Part shown: piece after piece, positions 11,032 through 21,827 of the stretch
How the letters are laid out: each line of letters begins with the position of its first letter
Numbering within the stretch: the stretch's first letter is position 1
Assembly (NCBI RefSeq): GCF_018687715.1
Contig: NC_056757.1
Location: 29,183,501-29,247,500, forward strand
Direction: 5' to 3'
Origin: Carya illinoinensis
Taxonomy: Eukaryota; Streptophyta; Magnoliopsida; Fagales; Juglandaceae
Length of the DNA: 64,000 nucleotides
Notes under the pieces: model-generated
Told to the model about the DNA's origin: nothing
What the model saw: only the letters and a program-made list of their open reading frames with translations
The model's database searches: none
Translations under genes and position numbers: made by a program

Positions 11032-11559
11032 GAGACTCGTAGTAACAAATAACATCACCTATAGGCCCCACCCCCCACAACGTCCTTAATATTTCAAAAG
11101 ATATATATGCACGTGGATTTCATAATTAATCGATACCCAACTTAAACACGTACGTACACTTCTGTCGACATAAGTTAGTATCAGTCTTCCATCCTTCCCA
11201 TGTTCAAGATCAGTTAATTGATTAGACGATTGAATGCTGACACGTAGATGCATGCATACATGGATACCCTTAAGTATTTAAGATCGAGCTATTGCGATTT
11301 GTAAAATCACTACTTATCTAATAAATTTAAACCGATAAAAAGAGATAGATTTAATTATTTGGCATCTGAATTAATGAACTCTGCTATAAATATCTTGTGA
11401 AATTACTACTTATTACAAAATTTTAAACTGATAAAAAAATATAAATTTAATTATTTATATTATATTCTTAACCTAAGTGATGCAATTGTTGTGGATATAA
11501 TTTGCAAATCATATGATACTATTTGTGCTGTAATATAATACAATTTATATGATAATTAA

Positions 11560-12214
11560 TTTTATGAAATTATTAGTTTTAAGCGGTATATTCGAATGTA
11601 AACAAAGAACGTTTGAACATAGCTTTATGTTCGAATTAACGTTCGAATATAATTACACAGACGTGTGATAAATACATTCAAATGAAAACTATTACGTTCG
11701 AACAAAAATATCCAAGCAATATTTGAACTAATTTTGTTACGATCGAACGACGTTTTTTAATGTTTGAAATTATATATTAATCATCTAAGATTTTAGTTTG
11801 TTACGTTGTAATAATTCTTAATACTGTGCGAATGAAACATTCAAACGTTTGAATGTGTGCACATTCAAACTTAAAAATAAAACGTTTGAATGAAAAATAT
11901 CGAATGTTAGATATTTATCGTTTGAATGCTAATCGGTTGAGTAAACGTTTGAACTTACTTTCCGTGATGGAATTTGACTTTCATACACACAAAAAAACAA
12001 AATACTTATTTTACGTTCGAATGTTGCATCTAACTTGGCTGATTTTCAATCGTCACAATTTTTTTTTTTTTTGGTATAGTAAACTATCATAAAATACATT
12101 CTATGACGCATTTTTGGCGTCGGTTTCCAAAACGCCACCAAAACTTTTCTGTGATAGTTTGCCAATTTTTTATGATGGTTTCGTCCATCACAAAATATCA
12201 AATTTGTTGTAGTG
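11560..12214. mobile_element. Terminal part of a CACTA (En/Spm) transposon
   Basis: The right edge at 12214 reads, on the opposite strand, CACTACAACAAATTTG, the classic CACTA terminus. Between 11580 and 12040 there is a dense array of short sites resembling ACGTTCGAAC and CGTTTGAAT in both orientations, as expected for subterminal repeats. An inverted pair around 'gcgtcggtttccaaaacgcc' lies at about 12117-12140. No transposase and no opposite CACTA end are visible, so this is a truncated terminal fragment. Confidence 0.75.
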
Positions 12215-12640
12215 AGAGTAATTTGTCAGATTTATTAGGATATAGTCGGTTCCCTCTGTTGATACAGATTAAAACTGGATTTTATGTTTCTGCTTAAATT
12301 TGCTTGAGCATTTCAAGACCATGAAGATGGCGAACTACAAGTTGTGCACCCAATTAAATTTTTAATTTTATTAAAAAAAATGAAAATGGTATATTTAATT
12401 GCATTGCTACTTTTTATTTGATTAAGTTGTGGTAATGAAAATCTTAGTGATTAAAAATTGAAAATGCTAAAACTGAAATTCTTTCAAAAGTTCTATTTAT
12501 AACGTAATACCCAAAGACATATTAGCTTAGTTGCGTAGAATTTCTTTCATTTAATGAATTGAGTAATTCTTTAGAATCACGAAGGTTATTAATTAATTAG
12601 ACCGGTAAATAAAGAGACATGTTTTAAGTTTTAACTATAA
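12215..12640. other. Intergenic, no gene seen
   Basis: AT-rich sequence between the CACTA end and the next miniature elements. Confidence 0.4.
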
Positions 12641-12785
12641 ATGGATTTTATAAATGTAAATTTAAAATTTGACGCAACTTCATATGATAGGTACGTCAAA
12701 TTGTCAAATAATTTTTATTGTAAAATAGATATAAAGTGTCACTTGTAATCAATTTATAAGATTATTTTTATGAAATTTATTTTTG
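12640..12785. repeat. Palindromic AT-rich miniature element, diverged copy
   Basis: Shares 'tttttattgtaaaatagat' and the 'atttttatgaaattt' arm with the family at 9921, but is less regular. Confidence 0.4.
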
Positions 12786-12887
12786 CTTCTCCTAAACAAA
12801 ATATTTGAACAACAACATATCCCTCTCCCTCTCTCTCACACAAGTGTAACAAAACACACTAGTTAATTGCCATGCCTAGAGAATTAG

Positions 12888-13252
12888 GCCTTATTTGGTT
12901 ATACAAATCAGATGAGATAAGATTAGAAATTTGTGAATAGTAGTGAAATTATTTAAATTAAGAAATTTTATAAGGTTTTGGAAAATGAGAAAGAAAAAGT
13001 TGAAGAAAAATATTATAAAATTAAAATATTGTTATAATATAATTTTTGTTTTGTGATTTGAAAAAGTTAAATTATTTATTGTATTTTATTTAGAAGGTTG
13101 GAAAAGTTCTAATGATTAGATGAAAATATTGAAAAGTTCAAAATTAAAAAATAAAAAATGTTTGTATTTGAATAGTATTTTAGATGTTGAGATGAGATTA
13201 GATGTGATGTGATGATATAAGTTGAAACCATCTGTAAAACTAAATGTAACCT
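12888..13252. mobile_element. Miniature AT-rich element of the GAGATGAGAT family
   Basis: Begins GGCCTTATTTGGTTATAC, contains 'gatgagataag' near the left end and 'gagatgagattagatgtgat' near the right. No coding capacity. Its right end coincides with the left edge of segmental duplication copy 2. Confidence 0.6.
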
Positions 13253-13403
13253 TAAGCTCATAAATCACAGGCTAGATTATTCTAAAATTCATAGGATAAT
13301 CTAGGGTCCGGATTTAAATCAAAGTCATGATCTTATCAAATAACCATTGGAAAAAAAATTCAACAAATTTGCGGTCCATGTCAGTCTACGTGTCAGGCCC
13401 ACA

Positions 13404-13572
13404 CAGGGGCGGAACCACTAAAATTTTAAAATTGACCAAAATTTTCAAAATATGATGAAAATTAAAATTTTAAATGTGTTTTTATAAAGTAAATTATTTA
13501 GTATTTGACCCCCAATAATTTTTTATTTTTTTTAACTTACCCCGCAAACCAAATTTTCTGGTTACGCCCCTA
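13404..13572. mobile_element. hAT-type miniature element (169 bp)
   Basis: Ends are CAGGGGCGGAACC and, in reverse complement, TAGGGGCGTAACC, the common hAT C/T-AGGGGCG terminus. The flanking 8-base direct repeats are GGCCCACA (13396-13403) and GGCCCACG (13573-13580), one mismatch. The duplicated copy at about 9817-9832 shows an empty site with a single target. No coding capacity. Confidence 0.85.
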
Positions 13573-13664
13573 GGCCCACGCACACCCGCAACCAACTCAC
13601 TCCACATATGTCTAGTATTAAATAGTTAAAAGCGAGACAAGGAATACAATTATAAATAGATGTC

Positions 13665-13812
13665 ATCAAAATAAATCGACAAATTGATATAATTTTATAT
13701 GATACGTTAGATATATTTTATTATAAAAAATAATTTTAAAATTTAACATAGCTTATCAAACTATATGAGTTTGTCAATTTAATTTTATGAAATCTCTTGT
13801 GATTAAAACATT
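13665..13812. repeat. Palindromic AT-rich miniature element
   Basis: Duplicate partner of the copy at 9921 within the segmental duplication; same palindromic core. Confidence 0.6.
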
Positions 13813-14224
13813 TCTCTAAAATGAATAGTTAACTAGAATTTTTCTTTCTAGCTCCTTACGTTCAATTATCTTAATACCAGAGAAGTAATATTAGATACAA
13901 CATTAGATTAATGTATAGGTTTCGCACATTCATTTGAAAAAAGAGAGTTAATATGGAACTTATATAAAAATAATTGCTAGATTTGTACAGTACCGTACAT
14001 CTGCAAATTATATCATTTCTTGTCTTAAAAACAAAATTAATTACCTTGATGACTTATGTCAATGTCCTTATCATCTTAATTTGGAATAATAATGTTACTG
14101 TCCCGGCCCCTAATTTGGAATTGAATTCAAAGTTCTGTAATTAATTAATCACGTTAATGCAGCATGGTAATAGAAAGTGTGCAACGATATTTTTGTCTTT
14201 GTAGGCGAAGAATCAAAGAGAGCG

Positions 14225-14230
14225 CACGTG
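14225..14230. promoter_or_regulatory. G-box CACGTG, duplicate partner of 10953
   Basis: Retained in segmental copy 2 within 'gagcgcacgtgaatt'. The TATA found downstream in copy 1 is deleted here. Confidence 0.3.
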
Positions 14231-14936
14231 AATTAGACAATTAGATGGAAGAGGACGGAGTACTAAAAGTCTTGTCTGACCAAAGTTGCAGACATATTAG
14301 AGACTCGTGGAAACACATAACACCACCCATAGACCCCAACAACGACGACGTCAGTGCTATTTCAAAAGATTGATCTGGAATACAGAATTAATTGATCATA
14401 CCCAAATGAGACACGTACGTACGTATACTTCTACTGACATAAGTCAATATTAGTCTTAATTGGATCCTTCACATGATCATGAAGGGTTTCTACTAGAAAA
14501 CCTTCCCCCCCAACATTAGATATTTCCGAGAATTAATCAATCTTTAAATCGGAGAACAAATGATCTCCACGTTCAAATTTGTTTTAACGAACCAATATTG
14601 TTTGATATATATATATTTATATATAACTATCATTAATTCTTATGTTTTTGCCATGCATATTGGTCACAGTTTTAAAAGATGCAGCCATGCATTAACTATT
14701 TAAGATAGAGCCAATATTGCAATTTATAAAACCATCATTTGTTCCAAAAATTTAAGATAATGAGAAGATGTAAATTTAATTATCTGTATTATATTCTTAA
14801 TACAATTGATCCAATTGCTGTGGATATATATAATTTACGAATCATGATATTAACTAGTATAAATAGATCAACTAGCTCGTGCATGCTAGCTGTTTATCAA
14901 AACCACACATGCAAGCCCGACGAATTATATAACATT

Positions 14937-14939
<3 letters not shown>

Positions 14940-14968
<29 letters not shown>
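14940..14968. repeat. TA microsatellite followed by poly(A)
   Basis: About 14 TA units, then 'agc' and an 18-base A run. Lies in the gene-free gap before the first RING gene. A second AT tract is at 15133-15157, directly downstream of that gene's stop. Confidence 0.9.
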
Positions 14969-14970
<2 letters not shown>

Positions 14971-15160
14971 CAAAAAAAAAAAAAAAAAACACATTAGTGT
15001 AAATATATATAATAACTAACTAGAAATGTTATTTAAAAAAAATAAACTAGAAGATGTTATAGGTAGGTATGTTGGATGAAATGAAAGTACTTAGCATTAC
15101 AGGGACTTCATTCATTTGCTATATATGTTCTCATATATATATATATATATATATATAGAT

Positions 15161-15709
15161 TCAGCGCAGCCACCATGTCTGGCGCCGGTCACGAGAGTTG
15201 AGACAACAATATTTGAAATGCAGCAATTCCACTCCAACTTCAGTGACATTCCTGCGCATGAACAGAGAATCACGACAAAGGGGACAGGTTGCGCGATTGT
15301 ATCCAAGCCATCTGTCTAAGCAAACTCTATGAAAAATATGGTCACATCTCAACTCTCTAATCTCTTCGCCTTCCTCAATCTTGCACAGACACACCGCACA
15401 TTCTACTTGATCTTCCTCATCAGCCCCGGCGGCCGGCTTCCACTCGTAAAAGCCGCTCGTTGGACGACGTTCTTGGTCGCAGCTGCTATGTGGCATGTCA
15501 TGGTGATCATGCTCATACCGGTACCCCTTGGAGAAGGAATGATAAAGCAGGAGATCGAGCAACGTTGTAAGACGTGAAGCCACCAAGACGACATTTTCCC
15601 AAACGATGGACAAACGATTTAGTTTGTAAAACTGCTTACGGAAACGAAACATGATGGAAACCAGAACGAAAAGGAGTGAGAAAGTTGACGGAATCGGCAA
15701 AGTGTTCAT
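15161..15709 (-). CDS. RING-H2 finger E3 ubiquitin ligase (paralogue 1)
   Basis: A single-exon frame of 182 residues, ATG at 15709. A hydrophobic N-terminus (about 10-20 and 39-56) could anchor it in a membrane. An acidic linker at 96-103 is followed by a complete RING-H2: C104, C107, C122, H124, H127, C130, C142, C145, with the usual hydrophobic and WLG context for E2 docking. RING-H2 proteins of this size act as ubiquitin ligases that pass ubiquitin from an E2 to a substrate; substrate and pathway are unknown. It ends TWWLR. The paralogue at 33129-33638 shares the YHSFSK/YHAFSK motif, the RING and the TWWLR end. RHA/BRH1/XERICO-like subfamilies are possible; I cannot choose between them. 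Confidence 0.9.
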   Translation of the reverse strand: MNTLPIPSTFSLLFVLVSIMFRFRKQFYKLNRLSIVWENVVLVASRLTTLLDLLLYHSFSKGYRYEHDHHDMPHSSCDQERRPTSGFYEWKPAAGADEEDQVECAVCLCKIEEGEEIRELRCDHIFHRVCLDRWLGYNRATCPLCRDSLFMRRNVTEVGVELLHFKYCCLNSRDRRQTWWLR

Positions 15710-16084
15710 GGATGGCTAGCTGCTGAATCGATGAGGGCAGAATTAAAGGACGTAGGAGGCCGATAGGGTTATCTGGAAGTGAAAGAAAGTGATCGATCAG
15801 TACTAAGTAACGCACGAATGCTGTGATTTTTTAGGACTAATTGATATATAGCAGAGAGATAGGGTTGATTTCCAGGAAAATGGATTTTTTCTGTACTCCT
15901 TTTACGGTTAATATATCACGAATATGGCAAGCAACAGTGGAATTGCAGGCCGAGTAGATGAAGATGAATTCGGTGGAGAGTGAAGAAGAGGGCCGAGCTA
16001 CTTATAATGGTCTTTGGTTCATGCACGAGTATACTGGGTTCAAGACTTTTGGGTTCATTATTACGTCAAGAATATGGAAATTAA
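15710..16084 (-). promoter_or_regulatory. Upstream region of RING-H2 paralogue 1
   Basis: Gene-free sequence upstream on the - strand. TATA-like candidates in that orientation are the ATATATC near 15841-15849 and a TTATAAG near 16000. Neither is decisive. Confidence 0.3.
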
Positions 16085-16178
16085 TCCACAGTTGGTAGCA
16101 GTCTTTCTGGAACAACTACATATTTCTTAATCGTGCATATAAAAAATAGAGAGAGAGAGAGAGAGAGTATATCGCAAC

Positions 16179-16382
16179 GACGCAATCTATAAGAGACAAT
16201 ATTGCCATTTGCCACTTTCTGGGTAATTCTTTTTTTTATTTTTGAAGACGCAATCTATAAGAGACAATATTGCCATTTGCCACTTTCTGGGTAATTCTTT
16301 TTTTTATTTTTGAAGACGCAATCTATAAGAGACAATATTGCCACTTTCTGGGTGTTTGATAATTCTTTTACTTATTTTTGAA
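16179..16382. repeat. 68-bp tandem repeat, three units
   Basis: Units start at 16179, 16247 and 16315, each beginning GACGCAATCTATAAGAGAC. The first two are virtually identical. The third lacks a 7-base piece ('atttgcc' region) and continues into unique sequence. Only one unit exists in the duplicate at 19146-19215, so the expansion happened after the duplication. Confidence 0.9.
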
Positions 16383-16428
16383 GTGGCCTGGCTGGCTATC
16401 TGGCTTGATTATTATTCATGCCAGCAAG

Positions 16429-16432
<4 letters not shown>

Positions 16433-16471
<39 letters not shown>
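16433..16471. repeat. AT microsatellite
   Basis: About 19 alternating TA units within tandem duplication unit 1; absent from the matching place in unit 2. Confidence 0.9.
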
Positions 16472-16472
<1 letters not shown>

Positions 16473-16569
16473 TCTACTTCAGTATGATACTCTAAATTCA
16501 ATAACTATAATTATAAATTAAGTTTTATTTTGAACTAGCTAGCTAGCACCGCATCTAATTAAGATTATA

Positions 16570-16690
16570 ATTTTATAAAAATAAATTTATAAATTGACGT
16601 GATTTTATATAATATGTTAAATTTATTTTATAATAAAAATAATTTTATAATTCAATATATTGCATCAAGTTAATTACGTCAATTTAAAAA
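16570..16690. repeat. Palindromic AT-rich miniature element
   Basis: Contains 'aaattgacgtgattttatat' then 'ttattttataataaaaataa', with a palindromic centre as in the copy at 9921. Confidence 0.55.
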
Positions 16691-16984
16691 AAAAATTAAG
16701 GGTGAGTTTGAAAATGAAAAAGAGGAAGCGAATAATATGGAGAAAAAGTCGCTCTTACAGCACATAGGAAAGAATCGCTCATAGAGTTGTTCATCGATTT
16801 TGAGTTATTGGGAATTAAGGAAATTGCTTTGTCCACAGTTGGTGGTCTACCGATTCCTTTTTTTATTTTTTATTTTTTTATATAATAGTTAAGTAAATAT
16901 TTTTTAAATGAATTTCTAATATTTTTAATTTATTTTTAAAATTTTTTAATTTATTAAAAACTTTTAAAAAATAAATAAAAAAGA

Positions 16985-17148
16985 GAAATGATACACACAA
17001 CATATTTGTATAATAATTTTATAAGATGAGGATATTTTTATAAAATAATACTCCTTTATAAGGTGTTTTATAAAAATATCTCTTATTTAATATATTATTA
17101 TGAAATATATTGTAAAAAATGTCATGTATAAATCATTTTCCAGTCCCT
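16985..17148. mobile_element. Palindromic MITE
   Basis: The left arm 'aaatgatacacacaacatat' pairs with the right end 'aatgtcatgtataaatcatt' in inverted orientation. The middle forms a second inverted pair around 'gatatttttataaaataata'. No coding capacity; superfamily unknown. Confidence 0.5.
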
Positions 17149-18054
17149 AATATTAGACCAATCGAGCAAATATCTCCATCACAGCAACGTGGACGACGTG
17201 ACTGCTTTGGTTACAAAACAAAAAGCATTTTTACGAAAAGAAATGTAAAATAGAGCTTTATAATTAAGGACAATATATATAAATTAATTAGGTTACTTTA
17301 TATTTTAAAATAAATAAATAAATAAAATAGTTGGACCGCCGAGAATGGTGTTCCCAAAAGTGACCGATGGATATGTTATTTTTATTTATTTAATTGTTAA
17401 AGAAACATTTTTTAATAAGTTTGTAATTTATTTTAAATGTTTAAAAGAGTTTAATAAATATTTACAAATAATAAGAAAAGTGTAATTTTCGATGACCCTA
17501 ACATTGTTCGATAAATAATTCTATTTATAAGTTGTGCGAAAGATATACCTTCTGATATATCATTATTTGATTTATAAAAATAACTTTAAATTTTAAAATA
17601 TTATTAATTAAACTTTACCAAAATTAATTACTATTTTTTATAAGAATTTTACTATATATAAATAAAATCGTATACTAATTTACATATCAATACTGATACA
17701 TTCATATTTAAAATTTAAATTAATATTATTTTTAATAAAATTTATTTTTTAATTAATTATATTAAATTAATATATAAATTAATACACAATTATTTTTACA
17801 ACTAAATTTTTTCTTCCGGTAATAATGGAGGCTGGTTATTTTTACCATCAATCAAACCTCCATTAGCGACGGCTAGCTACTAGCCTCAGCAAAAAGCGAC
17901 CTTTTTGACTCATTATATTGGGGACCTTGACCTTGGGTAACATTTTTTGACCATTCCATATGAAAAATGTCTTTTTTAATCTCGAGAATACTTGGCCGTT
18001 TAAGACGACTAACATGCACATGGTGTCTTGGGTATTGTTTCATGCACTCAAAAT

Positions 18055-18398
18055 TAAATAATAATAAAATTTTTGAATCGGGATAAAATAATTTATAAAA
18101 AAATATATATTTAAATAATAAGATGAGATGTAATAATTTTTTTTATTTTTAAAATTTAAAAAAGATATGGATCTCATTATTTAATAAGGATAGCCGAATT
18201 ATTTACTGTTCATGTCAGATTGTACAGTATAATGTTTATATATTGTTCATATACTGTTTATGTCATATTTTTACTATTTATATACTCTTCATTACTGTTT
18301 ATTTAAGGAAATATTTTTAAAATTTAAAAATAAAATATAATGTGTTTAGATAGAAAAAATTAATATACAGTACAGATTGGCCATCCAAACCCGGCCTA
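18055..18398. mobile_element. Miniature AT-rich element of the GAGATGAGAT family
   Basis: Contains 'aataagatgagatgtaat' near the left and ends 'ccatccaaacccggcctaag', the reverse complement of the family start. A 40-base phrase ('tgcacatggtgtcttggg...') occurs on both sides, at 18013 and 18413. Unit 2 of the tandem duplication lacks this insertion. Confidence 0.5.
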
Positions 18399-19299
18399 AG
18401 AAAACTAATTTGCACATGGTGTCTTGGGTATTGTTCCATGGAGTCATGGACTCAAAATCGAAAATAATTTAAAAATTTTATCCAATATTTTATATGAAAT
18501 AGCCTATATACAAATTTGAACACTGTTATTCTAAAATTTCTATATTAAATGACATAATTTAAAATTAAAATAATAATATTTGATTTGTAAAATTTTATTT
18601 TTAAAATTTATCTTTTAAATTAAATTAGTTCATAATATAATAAGTGTGTTGTACAAAAATTTTAGAATAACATTGCTCAAATTTTTATATGGGTTATTTT
18701 ATATAAATCTTAAAATTCGAAAAAGAATTTTATCCAAAGAGAAAAGTCCTTGTGCTGCTTGGGCGGTACGCCGGTACCATTCAAGTGTATCATTTAAGAA
18801 ATTTTTTTTATTTAATAATTAAAGAAGTGATTTTAAATATAAAGATGTATTTTTTTACTTAATAATTAAAAAAATAATTAATAAATATAAAATAATTAAT
18901 TAGACAACACATTCAACGGTACGATGCAGAAGGCATGGTAGCCGCTCCGTTTATCCGTATCATGAATTGGTGAGATATCATTAAATTCTGAATAAATATT
19001 ATTATAAAACTCACTTAACTTGTTTGTTCGCCTAAATAATTTACATTTTATACACAGTTGGTGGCAGACTTTTTGGAACAACTACGTATTTCGTAACTTA
19101 GTGCATATAAAACAAAAAGAGGAAGACAGAGATCGAGGATATATCGCAATCTATATATTAGGAGACAATATTTCCACTTGCTGGGTGCTTAATATAAATT
19201 CTTTTATTTATTTTTGAAGTGGCCTGGCAGCTGGCTAGCCATCTAGCTTGATTATTATTCATGCCAGCAAGTCATGTAAATATCGAATTTATCTTTTAT

Positions 19300-19448
19300 C
19301 AAAAATTTTATGTGCAGTCATTTTTGTGCACTCTTTTATGCACTCCAGTGATATGATTGGTTGGATATTAAAAAAAAATTAATCCAGCCAATCATATCAG
19401 TGGAGTGCGCAGGGAGTACGCAAAAGTGACTGTATGTAGCATTACTCA
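19300..19448. mobile_element. Hairpin MITE (copy 1)
   Basis: Nearly perfect inverted repeat: 'gtgcactcttttatgcactc' and 'cagtgatatgattgg' on the left pair with 'ccaatcatatcagtg' and 'gagtgcgcagggagtacgc' on the right, around an A-rich loop. The sister copy is at 37096-37246. No coding capacity. Confidence 0.8.
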
Positions 19449-19882
19449 TCTTTTATATATATGGTGGGCGCATTTTGTATTTAAATCCAATATAAAAGCT
19501 CTCTACCAACTAGCTTAAACTGAAGAGTCCATACTCAACAGGGATCTACACGCTACACGTCGCCTAACTTGAGAATAAATAAATTTCATACATGTACGTG
19601 ATTGTTTCGGTTACTTAGAGATTATCTAAGTTGATAAATACTGCACAAGATAGACGTCATGTGATGGTAATCTTATATAGTGCTGATCTAATTCAACAGG
19701 AAATCTTTATATATACCAAATAACCTCAAAGACGATCCATCTTTGAATTCTAAATTACTTATGTGATACACTTTACTGACTTAAGCATTGAAGTGTTTTC
19801 AGACGTATCATGTTGGAGTCTTATTCACATTTGCAGGTGAACGGTTGCATTTGTGGTAGTGGGACACATCACGTCTTTAACA

Positions 19883-19902
19883 TTGGCGCCGTCTGTGGGA
19901 TC
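19883..19902 (+). other. Primer-binding/leader site of the gypsy element
   Basis: TTGGCGCCGTCTGTGGGATC directly follows the LTR end. Plant gypsy elements commonly show TTGGCGCCGTCTGTGGGA here. Confidence 0.7.
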
Positions 19903-19941
19903 TGAATTTGGTCTCTCGTTACGGACCAACGCGGTTCTCAC

Positions 19942-20982
19942 ATGCCGACTGTAACCCGTTCCTTAGCAAATCGAGAGATGGATACATTGTCAACTGCCAT
20001 GGAAGCATGACTAGTAGCAATTGAGGAAAAGCTAAAGAAGGCATTGGAGGCCATGAAAATCCTAAAGAAAGAAAACGACTATTTGCAGCAAAAGAATGTT
20101 AAATTTAATGACACCACCATACTTGGTCACAACGGTGCTGTACCCGATCACAATGAGTAAAGTGAGGGAGAGCCGCAGTGCAATGCAGAGTCAAGCATAG
20201 AAAGGGCAGAGAAGAAAAAAATGTACGATGAATTGAAAGAACTGGCAAGAAAGTATGAAGAGATGGTGATGAGAATGGAGGGATCTTATTAGGTGCTAAA
20301 CCAAACCAACTTGCCATTTAGTGAACAGATTATGGCCATGCCGCTCTTGCCAAAGTTTAAGGTTCCCCAGATAGACATGTATGATAGGTCCAAAAATCTA
20401 GTAGATCATTTGAAGAACTTCAAGGCCCACATCACGCTCCATAGTTTTCTAGGGAAGATTGCATGTCGAGCTTTTCCTTTGATCTTAAGGGGAACAACAA
20501 GAGTGTGGTTCGGGACCCTCAAGCCAATGTCAACAAACCGTTTTGAAGAGTTGGCTAAACAATTCATAACCTAGTTTATGCCAAGTAGAAGGCGTCGGCG
20601 ACCAACCACCTAATTGCTAATAGAAAAACAAAAAGAAGATGAGAACTTGAAAACCTACCTTGCTCACTTCAACAAAGAGAGGTTAACAATAGATGACCAG
20701 GTTGAAAAGATTACCCTTATCGCCCTGTTGGGTAGGACATGGCCACAAAGTCCCTTTATGGCAGAGTTAGCTAGAAAGACTCCTTCTACCCTTAGGGAGT
20801 TTATGGATAGGGCGGATAATTTTGTTAAAGCTGAAGATACACTGCAAGTTTTGGTGGATCCTCGGAAGGAGGACAACAAGATCAAATGGAGGAGTGGGCA
20901 CGTTGACAGAAAAACTGGTGTGAGTCGGCAAGAAAGGAGGAAAGAAAAGGTGGCCAGACCACAATCCCAGTTTGATTCATAG
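19942..20982 (+). pseudogene. Ty3/gypsy gag (capsid) remnant
   Basis: Reads from MPTVTRSLANREMDT through a lysine- and glutamate-rich helical stretch to the capsid domain (PKFKVPQIDMYD, VWFGTL, FEELAKQFIT) and the NLKTYLAHFNKERL region typical of plant retrotransposon gag. Several in-frame stops interrupt it (about 20008, 20158, 20290, 20572, 20611), so it is dead. A KR-rich tail precedes the lost zinc knuckle. Confidence 0.8.
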
Positions 20983-21299
20983 TAATTTAAACATACGGGA
21001 AGAAGAGAAGGAGAGCAAGAAACGACATCAACTTAAGACAGTCAGTCACTACTGCAAGTACCACCAAACATGGTCGCACTAGACTAAGGACTGAATGACC
21101 ATGAAGAAGAGAGTAATCAAACAAGTAGGAACGAGAGAATTGGAACGAATGGTCGCAGATCGCTCGAAACCCAAAATCCAAGCGTGGTACTAGGAGGAGC
21201 AATAGTCCTGAGCAACGTCGTCAACACCGAGCTGATGGTCGCCAAAGCGATAGGGACAGAGCACCCATAGGAGAAATTCAGACAACAACAGGGGGTTTG

Positions 21300-21827
21300 C
21301 TGGAGGAGGCGTGTCCACATCTAGCAGGAAGGCGTATGCACGAAGGGTAAAATATGAAGATGTATATATGACAGATAGAGCCTCTAAGCAACAAAAGTTT
21401 AATAACCAGATAACAATATCTTTTAGGGAGGAGGACCAGGAAGGAGTACTGTATCCACACGATGATGCTTTGGTGGTCACCCTTATGAAAGCAAACTACA
21501 CAACCAGGTGGGTACTAATCAACAATGGAAGCTTTGCACATTTACTATTTTGGGAAGTGTTCGCCAAAATGAGTATCAAACGTCAATAAACTAAGACCCT
21601 CCTTAATACCACTAAAGAGTTTCTCTGGAGATACAATACAGCCTGTTGGGGCTATCACCCACCTAGTAACTGTCGAAACTGGTACGCATATGGCCACTAC
21701 CATGACCGACTTCTTGGTGGTGAAAACTCCATCCTCCTATCACACAATATTGGAAAGACCAATGCTCGACCGACTTCTTGGTGGTGAAAACTCCATCCTC
21801 CTATCACACAATATTGGAAAGACCAAT
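21300..21827 (+). pseudogene. Ty3/gypsy protease remnant
   Basis: Reads ITISFREEDQEG then HDDALVVTLMKANY and WVLINNGSFAHLLFW. In relatives the active site is VDNGSSADILF; here the catalytic aspartate is replaced by asparagine (INNGS). The frame is then broken. A 64-base tandem duplication at 21704-21827 repeats the TDFLVVKTPSSYHTILERPM segment. Confidence 0.75.
21704..21827. repeat. 64-bp tandem duplication in the gypsy pseudogene
   Basis: Two adjacent units starting GACCGACTTCTTGGTGG at 21704 and 21768 with essentially no differences, so it is young relative to the rest of the decayed element. Confidence 0.9.

Larger units (their letters stand above)
9595..11545. repeat. Segmental duplication, copy 1
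   Basis: Aligns collinearly by eye with 13190-14850. Shared landmarks, in order, are 'cttaagctcataaatcac', 'attctaaaattcatagg', 'caaagtcatgatctta', 'ctctaaaatgaatagttaac', 'gcaacgatatttttgt', the CACGTG block, 'acacgtacgtac', and 'tatattcttaa'. Copy 1 carries a Harbinger-like insertion (10292-10750) absent from copy 2, and lacks the hAT insertion present in copy 2. Its left edge coincides with the end of a GAGATGAGAT-family element. Confidence 0.85.
13190..14850. repeat. Segmental duplication, copy 2
   Basis: Collinear with 9595-11545 (see that entry for landmarks). Carries a private hAT-type insertion at 13404-13572, and lacks the Harbinger-like insertion of copy 1. It ends just before the 3' side of the first RING gene. 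Confidence 0.85.
16085..19045. repeat. Tandem duplication, unit 1 (about 3 kb)
   Basis: The left part ('cacagttggtagcag' through 'gaagtggcctggctggctatc' and 'attattattcatgccagcaagtc', 16087-16430) recurs at 19054-19275. The right part (17255-19045: 'ataattaaggacaatat', 'gtgtaattttcgatgaccc', 'ttggggaccttgaccttg', 'ccattccatatgaaaaatgt', 'tccgtatcatgaatt') recurs at 21968-23060. So unit 1 and unit 2 (19046-23060) are one tandem pair. Confidence 0.75.
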
